The notes beneath the pieces were generated by a model. The model made no database searches and was not told the DNA's origin. It saw nothing but the letters and a program-made list of their open reading frames with translations. Shown one piece after another: positions 1-4,471 of a stretch of 5,349 nt of DNA. Position 1 is the first letter of the stretch. Each line of letters starts with the position of its first letter. Where the stretch lies: assembly GCA_017935525.1 (NCBI GenBank), contig JAGBHJ010000180.1, positions 1 through 5,349 of the forward strand, given 5' to 3'. The position numbers were made by a program, and so were the translations under genes. The stretch is from Clostridia bacterium (GTDB lineage: Bacteria > Bacillota > Clostridia > HGM11327).

Positions 1-819
1 ACTCGTCTGCATTCTCTCATTCACGATGATACTGTCGCGCTCGTCGGTCTTAATGCCTGAGGAACTTACAAAAGCGGTATCCGGTTGAACACCGACAGAC
101 AAAAGCACCATATCCGCTTCGATCATGCCTTTGCTCAACGCTATAGTCAAACGATTACCGTTATCTTGGATAGCAACGACACCGTTACCAAGAGCAAGCT
201 TGATACCTCGCGACTTGACATATCTGTGAACATCCGCTGCCATATCGAAATCGAGGGGCGTAATGAGATGGTCGGATCGTTCAACAATGGTCACGTCAAG
301 TCCTGCGGTGGAAAGATTTTCAGCCATCTCCATGCCGATATATCCGCCACCGATAACCACAGCCGATTTTGGATGATTTTCTTTTATATACCGCTTGATT
401 TTTAGCGTGTCGGGAATGTTTCGCAGAGTAAATACCTTTTCGCTGTCAATTCCTTCGATGTTGGGACGAATGGGAGAAGCACCGGGGGAGAGCAACAAGC
501 TGTCATAGCTTTCGGTGTATTCCTCACCGGTTTTTAAGCTTCTTACCGTAACGAATCTGTTCTTTGTGTCTATTGCGACCGCCTCGCTGAATGTGCGAAC
601 GTCTATATTAAAGCGTGCTTTGAAGCTCTCGGGCGTTTGCAACGTAAGGCTGGATCTTTCGGTGATCTCTCCGCCGATATAATAGGGAAGTCCGCAGTTG
701 GCAAAGGAAATAAATTCTCCGCGCTCTATAATAACGATCTCGGCTTTTTCGTCAAGTCGTCTGAGTCTTGCCGCACAGGAAGCACCGCCTGCTACGCCTC
801 CTATAATCAATACTTTCAT
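1..819 (-). CDS. CoA-disulfide reductase / NADH oxidase-family flavoprotein (C-terminus beyond left edge)
   Basis: Reading the minus strand from the ATG at 819 gives 273 uninterrupted codons that run off the window, so only the N-terminal part is seen. Residues 7-12 (GGVAGG) form the FAD-binding loop. SFANCGLPYYIGG (38-50) carries Cys42, the single redox cysteine typical of CoA-disulfide reductases and Nox-type NADH oxidases. AVVIGGGYIGMEMAENL (153-169) is the second Rossmann loop for NAD(P)H, and Glu180 at the end of the next strand suggests NADH preference. SVGVQPDT (241-248) is the usual second FAD motif. Family members are about 450 residues, or about 550 with a C-terminal rhodanese domain; the missing end decides which form this is. 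The start is supported by GGAGGT at 826-831 on the minus strand, 6 nt from the ATG. Expected role: cytoplasmic NAD(P)H-dependent reduction of CoA disulfide, persulfide/polysulfide or oxygen. The family assignment is firm; the substrate is inference. A divergent rhodanese supports a sulfur role. Confidence 0.93.
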   Translation of the reverse strand, partial: MKVLIIGGVAGGASCAARLRRLDEKAEIVIIERGEFISFANCGLPYYIGGEITERSSLTLQTPESFKARFNIDVRTFSEAVAIDTKNRFVTVRSLKTGEEYTESYDSLLLSPGASPIRPNIEGIDSEKVFTLRNIPDTLKIKRYIKENHPKSAVVIGGGYIGMEMAENLSTAGLDVTIVERSDHLITPLDFDMAADVHRYVKSRGIKLALGNGVVAIQDNGNRLTIALSKGMIEADMVLLSVGVQPDTAFVSSSGIKTDERDSIIVNERMQTS

Positions 820-850
820 AAGGTTACCTCCGTTTTTGTTTTGTGATTGT

Positions 851-856
851 ATTTTA
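851..856 (-). promoter_or_regulatory. -10 box (TAAAAT) of the flavoprotein promoter
   Basis: Minus-strand TAAAAT; with this box +1 falls near 844 and the leader is about 24 nt. There is no TTGACA-like hexamer at 16-18 bp spacing; an operator dyad covers that area instead, as expected of an activator-dependent promoter. A nearby TACAAT is an alternative -10, but TAAAAT gives the same geometry as the rhodanese promoter. Confidence 0.6.
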
Positions 857-878
857 CCATACTTTTTTTGAATTCGCT

Positions 879-892
879 GTGACTTTTGTCAC
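879..892. promoter_or_regulatory. Operator A: CRP/FNR-type dyad for the flavoprotein gene
   Basis: A perfect 5+4+5 dyad, GTGACTTTTGTCAC on the plus strand and GTGACAAAAGTCAC in the direction of the flavoprotein gene. It lies 22 bp upstream of TAAAAT, so its centre (885.5) is at -41.5 relative to the predicted +1. Half-sites TGTGA/TCAC separated by 6 nt match CRP/FNR-superfamily site architecture. The regulator is not encoded in this window, and its identity (a sulfur, nitrosative or redox sensor) is inference. Confidence 0.7.
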
Positions 893-898
893 TAAAGG

Positions 899-1097
899 TT
901 ATTATAACATAATGAAATGCGTAATCCGCATTTCTACCTCAAATGTTTCAATAATCGCATTTGAACAAACGAAGTTTGTACCTTGTCTGCGATTATTATA
1001 ACATAATGAAATGCGTAATCCGCATTTCTACCTCAAATGTTTCAATAATCGCATTTGAACAAACGAAGTTTGTACCTTGTCTGCGATTATTATAACA
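899..1097. repeat. 94-bp perfect tandem duplication with hairpins (about 2.1 copies)
   Basis: Copy 1 is 899-992, copy 2 is 993-1086, and a third start of 11 bp (1087-1097) matches before the sequence diverges. I see no mismatch between the two full copies. Each copy holds an 8-bp stem with 5-nt loop (914-921/927-934 in copy 1), a 10-bp inverted repeat (950-959/988-997) enclosing a 6-bp hairpin (965-970/974-979), and a 7-bp inverted repeat (939-945/958-964) that overlaps the 10-bp stem and so competes with it. On the minus strand each unit begins with a TATAAT-like box. No convincing ORF is present. The array lies upstream of the flavoprotein gene and would form part of its leader if the promoter at 1089-1117 is used. 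Confidence 0.95.
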
Positions 1098-1117
1098 CAA
1101 TTGCGGAGATTCATCAA
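1089..1117 (-). promoter_or_regulatory. Candidate distal promoter for the flavoprotein gene
   Basis: Minus-strand TTGATG (1117-1112), a 17-bp spacer, then extended -10 TGTTATAAT with TATAAT at 1094-1089. A transcript would start near 1082, cross both 94-bp repeats and operator A, and reach the flavoprotein start. The boxes are good, but AT-rich repeats can produce them by chance. Confidence 0.45.
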
Positions 1118-1131
1118 TAAAAATACTGCTT

Positions 1132-1188
1132 GTGGCATTTGCCCTGTGGAATTTTCCACAGTGGCGTTTGCCCTGTGGCCTTTGCCAC
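1132..1188. repeat. Array of four operator-like dyads, 14-15 bp apart
   Basis: Four units begin at 1132, 1146, 1161 and 1175: GTGGC-ATTT-GCCCT, GTGGA-ATTT-TCCAC, GTGGC-GTTT-GCCCT and GTGGC-CTTT-GCCAC. They lead straight into the perfect operator at 1190. All share the 5+4+5 layout. The array can also be read as two diverged 29-bp repeats. Between units 2 and 4 the innermost arm pair changes from A/T to C/G on both sides, keeping the symmetry, which argues that the dyad itself is selected. Units 1 and 3 have imperfect right arms. Whether it binds protein or acts as RNA/DNA structure is not known. Confidence 0.7.
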
Positions 1189-1189
1189 T

Positions 1190-1203
1190 GTGACAAAAGT
1201 CAC
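1190..1203. promoter_or_regulatory. Operator B: CRP/FNR-type dyad for the rhodanese gene
   Basis: GTGACAAAAGTCAC, identical to operator A when each is read toward its own gene. The gap to the TATAAT box is 22 bp (1204-1225), the same as at operator A, and the centre (1196.5) is at -41.5 from the predicted +1 at 1238. This is the class II activator position, where the bound protein would replace the -35 element. Confidence 0.75.
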
Positions 1204-1225
1204 GGAAGAAGCTCTGCTTACGTGC

Positions 1226-1231
1226 TATAAT
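1226..1231 (+). promoter_or_regulatory. -10 box (TATAAT) of the rhodanese promoter
   Basis: Consensus TATAAT, predicted +1 near 1238, leader about 26 nt. The hexamer at 17-bp spacing is CGGAAG, unlike TTGACA, so the promoter probably depends on the activator site just upstream. Confidence 0.75.
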
Positions 1232-1263
1232 AAAGACGTAATAAAGTACAAGGAGGGTACAAA

Positions 1264-1584
1264 ATGAATTTTTTCAACGTATTTGCACATAACGATATCA
1301 ACGAAGGAGTCAAGCGCTTCCGTGAGAACAAGAATGCGGCTCTGCTTGACGTGAGAACCAGGGAAGAATACGCAAGGGGGCACATCGAGGGAAGCTATAA
1401 TCTTCCGCTTGACGAGCTCGACAGAGTGGATTCGGTAATAAAGGACAAAAATGTGACTCTGTACGTTCATTGCCTCAGCGGAGGGCGTAGCAAGCGTGCA
1501 ACGGCTTTTCTGAGGAGCAAGGGCTACAAGGATGTTTACGATATAGGCGGAATCGGATCGTACAAAGGACGTATAGTTGTTTGA
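1264..1584 (+). CDS. Single-domain rhodanese-like sulfurtransferase
   Basis: The 106-residue product is one rhodanese domain with no signal peptide. Visible features are LLDVRTREEYARGHIEGS (27-44), the family's Asp-Val-Arg and Gly-His-Ile-x-Gly-(S/A) motifs; the active-site loop HCLSGGRS (69-76) with Cys70, the predicted persulfide carrier, matching the six-residue CxxGxR loop of sulfurtransferases rather than Cdc25-type phosphatases; and the C-terminal DIGGIGSYKG (93-102). The length fits GlpE/PspE-type single-domain proteins. The start is fixed by AAGGAGGG at 1250-1257, 6 nt from the ATG. Expected role: moving sulfane sulfur between thiols, with Cys70 as persulfide. The partner is probably the divergent CoA-disulfide reductase, since the two activities are fused in some bacteria and both promoters here carry the same operator. 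The family is certain; the acceptor is unknown. Confidence 0.93.
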   Translation: MNFFNVFAHNDINEGVKRFRENKNAALLDVRTREEYARGHIEGSYNLPLDELDRVDSVIKDKNVTLYVHCLSGGRSKRATAFLRSKGYKDVYDIGGIGSYKGRIVV

Positions 1585-1602
1585 ATACATAAAGAGTAAA
1601 AA

Positions 1603-1650
1603 ACGGGCTTGTTCACCCCAAAAAGAGGGGGGAGTAAGCCCGTTGTATTT
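1603..1650 (+). terminator. Intrinsic terminator after the rhodanese gene, possibly bidirectional
   Basis: Stem ACGGGCTT (1603-1610) / AAGCCCGT (1636-1643), with an inner CCCC/GGGG stem (1616-1619/1627-1630). The plus-strand T-tract is broken (TTGTATTT). The minus-strand side has a cleaner run of six T, so it may also stop antisense transcription. Confidence 0.75.
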
Positions 1651-1721
1651 AGTGTAAAACGTGGGTCTTTAAGGTTTTGGTTCGGCGTGGTGTGTTAAGA
1701 AGCTCCGAAATAATACAACGG

Positions 1722-1750
1722 TTGCATTGTTCCGTGATCTGTGTTATAAT
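1722..1750 (+). promoter_or_regulatory. Promoter of the metallophosphoesterase operon
   Basis: TTGCAT (1722-1727), a 17-bp spacer, then TATAAT (1745-1750) with an extended TGn element (1742-1744). Predicted +1 is near 1757, giving a 74-nt leader. The -35 is weak (3 of 6); the extended -10 should compensate. Confidence 0.65.
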
Positions 1751-1793
1751 AAGGTAGAAATGCGAATAGCGTGTTTCATTGTGGAATCACAAA
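1740..1793 (+). repeat. Short member of the hairpin repeat family in the operon leader
   Basis: Shares TGTGTTATAATAA (1740-1752) and AGGTAGAAATGCG (1752-1764) with the minus strand of the 94-bp repeats; the section between them is missing here. GAAATGCG (1757-1764) pairs with CGTGTTTC (1770-1777) over all 8 positions if two G-U pairs are allowed, with a 5-nt loop. A second dyad follows, TTGTG-GAAT-CACAA (1779-1792). The hairpin starts at the predicted transcription start, so the mRNA would begin with a stem-loop. Confidence 0.65.
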
Positions 1794-1830
1794 TAATTGA
1801 TATGTTGAGCACTCTTGAAAGGGGGATTAC

Positions 1831-2526
1831 ATGAAGCTCGGAATATTTACAGATGCACATTACTCGTCCCAAGAGGTGACCTGCTCAAAGAGGTACAACA
1901 GCAGGTCTCTGGAGAAGATCCGAAATGCATACCGCTTTTTTGAACAGGAGGGGTGCGATCTTGTTGTTTGCCTTGGAGACCTGATAGATAAAGAAGACTC
2001 CCATCAAAAGGAAACAGATAATCTGGGTGAAGTGGCAAAAATAATAAACTCAGGCTCCCTCAAGACCGTGTGCGTGATGGGTAATCACGATGCGTTTGCC
2101 TTTACTGCGGAGGAATTCTACAATATCCTGGGTATCTCTGCTCCTGAAGTTATTGAGACAGAGGGCAAGACGCTGATATTTATCGATGCCTGCTATTTTA
2201 AGAACGGCGAGCACTATGCGCCGGGGGATTCGGATTGGACTGACACGTTCTATCCGCATACCGATCGGCTGAAGGTGCTGCTGGAAAAGGTTACCGGGGA
2301 TGCTTTTATCTTTATTCATCAGAATATTGACCCCGACGTCAATAGTGATCATAGGCTGTTTAACTCGGACGAGATAAACGGGATCCTTGCATCAAGCGGC
2401 AAGGTAAAAGCGGTTTTTCAAGGTCATTACCACCCCGGGCACAGCAGTAGCCATAATGGGATACGGTACGCCACTTTCCCCGCCATGTGTGAAAACGAGG
2501 ATGCGGTGTTTGTTGAGGAAATATAG
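1831..2526 (+). CDS. Calcineurin-like metallophosphoesterase
   Basis: The 231-residue protein has the metallophosphoesterase motifs in order: Asp8-x-His10, Gly49-Asp50-x-x-Asp53, Gly84-Asn85-His86-Asp87, a metal His at 163 (FIHQN), and Gly198-His199-Tyr200-His201. A two-metal phosphodiesterase or phosphomonoesterase is therefore expected. No signal peptide or membrane segment is visible, so it should act in the cytoplasm. Length and layout resemble CpdA-like (cyclic-nucleotide phosphodiesterase class) proteins, but this superfamily is broad and the substrate cannot be read from sequence. The residue after His163 is Gln where many relatives have a second His. The start has AAAGGGGG at 1818-1825, 5 nt upstream. 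It is the first gene of an operon; the next start is 25 bp after its stop. If the neighbour is an ADP-ribosyltransferase, an ADP-ribose- or nucleotide-linked phosphate is a conceivable substrate, but that is speculation. Confidence 0.9.
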   Translation: MKLGIFTDAHYSSQEVTCSKRYNSRSLEKIRNAYRFFEQEGCDLVVCLGDLIDKEDSHQKETDNLGEVAKIINSGSLKTVCVMGNHDAFAFTAEEFYNILGISAPEVIETEGKTLIFIDACYFKNGEHYAPGDSDWTDTFYPHTDRLKVLLEKVTGDAFIFIHQNIDPDVNSDHRLFNSDEINGILASSGKVKAVFQGHYHPGHSSSHNGIRYATFPAMCENEDAVFVEEI

Positions 2527-2551
2527 AAGTTGAATTGTAAGGAGAATAATT

Positions 2552-3148
2552 GTGAGGAATGGAATTATTAAAAAATTATACCATGGGTCCCATGCTTACG
2601 GCATAGAAAGACTGTTACCGTATTCTAAATTGCATGGAACGGACGTGAACGTGGTGTATCTGACGGACAGTTATCCTTACTCGTTGTTTTACATTTGGGA
2701 CTCGGAGCACAATTTGAAACAAGGAAAGCACGTTACCGCGTGGATAAGGGACGGTATTGTTTATTATGAGGAACAGTTTCCACGTCAACTGGAGGCATTT
2801 TATAAAGGGGTCAAAGGGTATGTTTACGTGGTCGAGGACAGTGATGAATTTGCCGAAGTTGATGAAAGAGAGTCGATGTGGTATAGTGAAAAGGAAGCGC
2901 GTATTGCAAGTGTTGAATTGATCGAGGATGTATATGATGAGATCATGAAGTGTTCTGCTGACGGCAGAATAAAGATCATTCCTTTTGAAGAAGTTCCCGC
3001 GCAAAAAATTAAGGAACTACACGAGAGAATGGCATCGGGGATAGTGCGCCGTGGGTTACTGAGGACAGAAAAAGATCCGGAAGCCGAGTTTTATAAAAGA
3101 TTTTTCCCAACGGCTTGGATGATGGCTCAGAATGAGGTCACCCCATGA
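2552..3148 (+). CDS. Uncharacterised protein with PARP/ADP-ribosyltransferase-like N-terminal signature
   Basis: The 198-residue protein uses a GTG start with AAGGAG at 2539-2544, 7 nt upstream. The N-terminus reads LYHGS (9-13), then VVYLTDS (34-40). A His-Gly-Ser followed about 25 residues later by a strand ending in Tyr-x-Thr resembles the first two NAD-binding motifs of PARP-like ADP-ribosyltransferases and DUF3990-type proteins (HGS...FYxT). The third catalytic motif (usually Glu) is not clear; Glu95, Glu107 and Glu113 are candidates. The middle contains GIVYYEEQFPRQLEAFYKG (68-86) and GYVYVVED (89-96), which resemble segments of a hypothetical family I recall from gut Firmicutes; that recollection is not checked. 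It sits between a metallophosphoesterase and a Trp-rich protein, and its stop overlaps the next start (ATGA). That it is a gene is certain; enzymatic activity is inference and the family may be catalytically silent. Confidence 0.85.
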   Translation: MRNGIIKKLYHGSHAYGIERLLPYSKLHGTDVNVVYLTDSYPYSLFYIWDSEHNLKQGKHVTAWIRDGIVYYEEQFPRQLEAFYKGVKGYVYVVEDSDEFAEVDERESMWYSEKEARIASVELIEDVYDEIMKCSADGRIKIIPFEEVPAQKIKELHERMASGIVRRGLLRTEKDPEAEFYKRFFPTAWMMAQNEVTP

Positions 3149-3534
3149 CTATCTTAAAACGACTATTCAAAAGAAGATCGCCTCAGCCCGTCGTTGTGCC
3201 GCCGTTGCCTACGGTTGAGGAGGCGGCAAGGCATCTTTACGGCAAACAGACGGAATTTGCGGACGAGGTGGTGGACGTGCTGTACTCATCGGACGGCATA
3301 CGTCGGTTTGTGATATTAAAGAGCAAAAAGGGCTTGTATTCTGCCGCGCTGGAGACCGTCAGAATGTATGACGAGGAGGAGTGGCAATACTTTTGTAACG
3401 ACGGCAGATACCCCGCATGGTGGGAGTGCATTGACTGCGGTGCTGCAGGCTCAATATTTGACAGCTACGAAAGGACATTGGCAGAGGTAAAGGCAACAGC
3501 AGAATATAAGACGTATTTTTGCCGCAAGGAGTGA
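3145..3534 (+). CDS. Uncharacterised Trp-rich small protein (129 aa)
   Basis: The ATG overlaps the previous stop (ATGA at 3145-3148), with GAGGT at 3134-3138 inside the upstream gene, so translation is probably coupled. The N-terminus is basic (LKRLFKRR, 4-11), followed by a Pro/Val linker (13-22) and a compact alpha/beta-looking domain: EVVDVLYSSDGIRRFVIL (41-58), then LYSAALETVRMYDEEEW (64-80), PAWWE (90-94), a Cys95-x-x-Cys98 pair, and SIFDSYERTLAEV (103-115). There is no membrane segment. The pattern of a Trp-Trp-Glu block followed by SIFD and a helix resembles hypothetical proteins of gut Firmicutes, but I cannot name the family. A lone CxxC could bind metal only with a partner or another site. 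Genetic coupling suggests a partner of the ART-like protein. A terminator follows 27 bp after the stop, marking the operon end. Confidence 0.85.
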   Translation: MTILKRLFKRRSPQPVVVPPLPTVEEAARHLYGKQTEFADEVVDVLYSSDGIRRFVILKSKKGLYSAALETVRMYDEEEWQYFCNDGRYPAWWECIDCGAAGSIFDSYERTLAEVKATAEYKTYFCRKE

Positions 3535-3560
3535 GACGCTGTAATCATTAAAAAAGTGAG

Positions 3561-3595
3561 GCACCCGACCGAATAAGGTTACGGGTGCTTTTTTT
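3561..3595 (+). terminator. Rho-independent terminator of the metallophosphoesterase operon
   Basis: GCACCCG (3561-3567) pairs with CGGGTGC (3582-3588), with an extra inner ACC/GGT (3568-3570/3577-3579), followed by seven T (3589-3595). An A-run before the stem could make it work in reverse too. Between this and the next gene (3596-3724) I see only a TAAAAT-like -10 candidate at 3659-3664 without a convincing -35. Confidence 0.93.
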
Positions 3596-3724
3596 AATAA
3601 GTAATACGATTTAACAAAACATCAACAATTTGCCAAAAGATCCATAACATCCTCGCGGTAAAATATACACGTAAGCTTGACGGAGCAGAAAGGAAATCAA
3701 ACCAACCAAAAGGGGGAATACACT

Positions 3725-4006
3725 ATGGAACAGAACGAAAAGAAGAACGAAACAGTAAAGTCAAAGGTGACAGAGGGCTACAAGAAAATCGAAACGGGCG
3801 TTGTAGAGGGCTATAAGAAGATCGAAAACGGCGTGGTTGACGGTTACAAAAAGATGGAAAACGGAGTTGTGGAGGGATTTAATAAGATCAACGACAAGAT
3901 AATTGAGAAGGTGTTTTCCAAGGAGGGTGAGCCCGTGGAGGAAACAAAGGCAAGACTTTCCGGCAAGAAGCCTGAAAGCAAAGCGGATGAGAACGACTGT
4001 GAATAA
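3725..4006 (+). CDS. Small hydrophilic protein of 11-residue amphipathic repeats (93 aa)
   Basis: The ATG at 3725 is chosen because AGGGGG (3711-3716) lies 8 nt upstream; the upstream in-frame TTG at 3677 has no comparable support. The protein is highly charged with no signal or membrane segment. Residues 15-58 are four 11-residue units of the form V-(T/V)-(E/D)-G-Y-K-K-(I/M)-E-(N/T)-G, the last one diverged (VVEGFNKINDK); a fifth partial unit follows. After this come VFSKEGEPVEETKARL (63-78) and a Lys/Glu/Asp-rich tail. Unbroken 11-residue repeats are known from lipid-surface helices such as apolipoproteins and alpha-synuclein, so a long amphipathic helix lying on a membrane is plausible; that is inference. 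The downstream gene, 19 bp away, encodes a two-segment membrane protein, which fits a membrane-associated pair. No enzymatic function is visible. Confidence 0.88.
   Translation: MEQNEKKNETVKSKVTEGYKKIETGVVEGYKKIENGVVDGYKKMENGVVEGFNKINDKIIEKVFSKEGEPVEETKARLSGKKPESKADENDCE
3767..3898 (+). repeat. Four in-frame 33-bp repeats encoding the 11-residue units
   Basis: Four consecutive 33-bp units start at 3767, 3800, 3833 and 3866. The codons differ between units (for example GGCTACAAG, GGCTATAAG, GGTTACAAA) while the amino acids stay the same, so the peptide pattern rather than the DNA is conserved and the expansion is not recent. Confidence 0.85.
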
Positions 4007-4025
4007 TGTAACGGAGGGACGCAAC

Positions 4026-4388
4026 ATGAATAACGATAAGCAGTATGCAGTACAAAAGATAAGAGCAGATTACGTAGAAAAGCAATACACGGACCTTGAC
4101 GAGCTGAAAAAGCTGGATGCCGGCGTAAAAAGACCTGCAAGGGTGTTTGCGTACGTGTTTGGCAGTATTGGCGCGTTGGTGATGGGCTCCGGTATGAGCC
4201 TTGTGATGACGGAGATAGGCAAGACCGTGGGCATCGAGAACAATATGCTTGTTGGCATTGTAACGGGCATTGTAGGTATGGCTATGGTGCTGGTGAATTA
4301 CCCTATTTACAAGGCGATACTGAAGCACAGAAAGAAAAAGCACGGAGCAAGAATAATTGAGCTGAGCGACAGGCTGATGGAAAGATAA
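4026..4388 (+). CDS. Small two-segment membrane protein (120 aa)
   Basis: The ATG at 4026 has GGAGGG at 4013-4018, 7 nt upstream; the open frame extends further 5' but overlaps the previous gene without an RBS. An N-terminal charged helix (residues 5-39, including DLDELKKLDAGVKRPARV) is followed by two hydrophobic, Gly/Met-rich segments (about 40-61 and 74-95), joined by a short loop (EIGKTVGIENN), and a basic C-terminal helix (96-120, with KHRKKKH). By the positive-inside rule both termini should be cytoplasmic. Similar small proteins in gut Firmicutes are, to my recollection, sometimes labelled dihydropteridine reductase; nothing here supports that, since there is no nucleotide-binding fold. 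It forms a two-gene unit with the 11-residue-repeat protein, which may bind the same membrane. The function is unknown. Confidence 0.87.
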   Translation: MNNDKQYAVQKIRADYVEKQYTDLDELKKLDAGVKRPARVFAYVFGSIGALVMGSGMSLVMTEIGKTVGIENNMLVGIVTGIVGMAMVLVNYPIYKAILKHRKKKHGARIIELSDRLMER

Positions 4389-4411
4389 GCTGACGTTGAT
4401 GACAGAATGCG

Positions 4412-4463
4412 AAAAAAGTAAGGGGATTAGCGTGATACTCCAGACGGAGTATCACGCTAATCC
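4412..4463 (-). terminator. Bidirectional hairpin terminator between convergent genes
   Basis: A perfect 18-bp inverted repeat (4424-4441 / 4446-4463) with a 4-nt loop, extendable by a few pairs including G-U. On the minus strand it is followed within a few bases by a run of six T (4417-4412), so it terminates the HIT-like gene, whose stop is 8 bp before it. The plus side lacks a T-run; termination of the membrane-protein gene there is less certain. Confidence 0.85.
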
Positions 4464-4471
4464 TCTTGCAA

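Noticed and set aside
85..846. Plus-strand open frames opposite the flavoprotein gene
   Set aside because: They lie antisense to a clearly recognisable FAD/NAD-binding protein and have no ribosome binding sites.
899..1097. CRISPR-like array
   Set aside because: The two copies are identical across the full 94 bp with no unique spacers between short repeats, so it is a tandem duplication, not CRISPR.
1152..1160. TTTTCCACA, one mismatch from a DnaA box, within the dyad array
   Set aside because: It is explained as the right part of dyad unit 2; there is no cluster of true DnaA boxes, AT-rich unwinding element or dnaA/dnaN gene nearby, so it is not called an origin.
996..1196. 66-codon open frame on the minus strand across the repeats and dyad array
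   Set aside because: It has no ribosome binding site, and its sequence is dictated by the tandem repeat and the dyads; the region reads as regulatory.
3630..3664. TTGCCA ... TAAAAT as a promoter for the 11-residue-repeat gene
   Set aside because: The spacer is 23 bp, too long for a sigma-A promoter; only the -10 candidate is kept as a remark.
3677..3724. Upstream TTG start extending the 11-residue-repeat protein by 16 residues
   Set aside because: The ATG at 3725 has AGGGGG at good spacing; the extension would include that ribosome binding site and has no better signal of its own.
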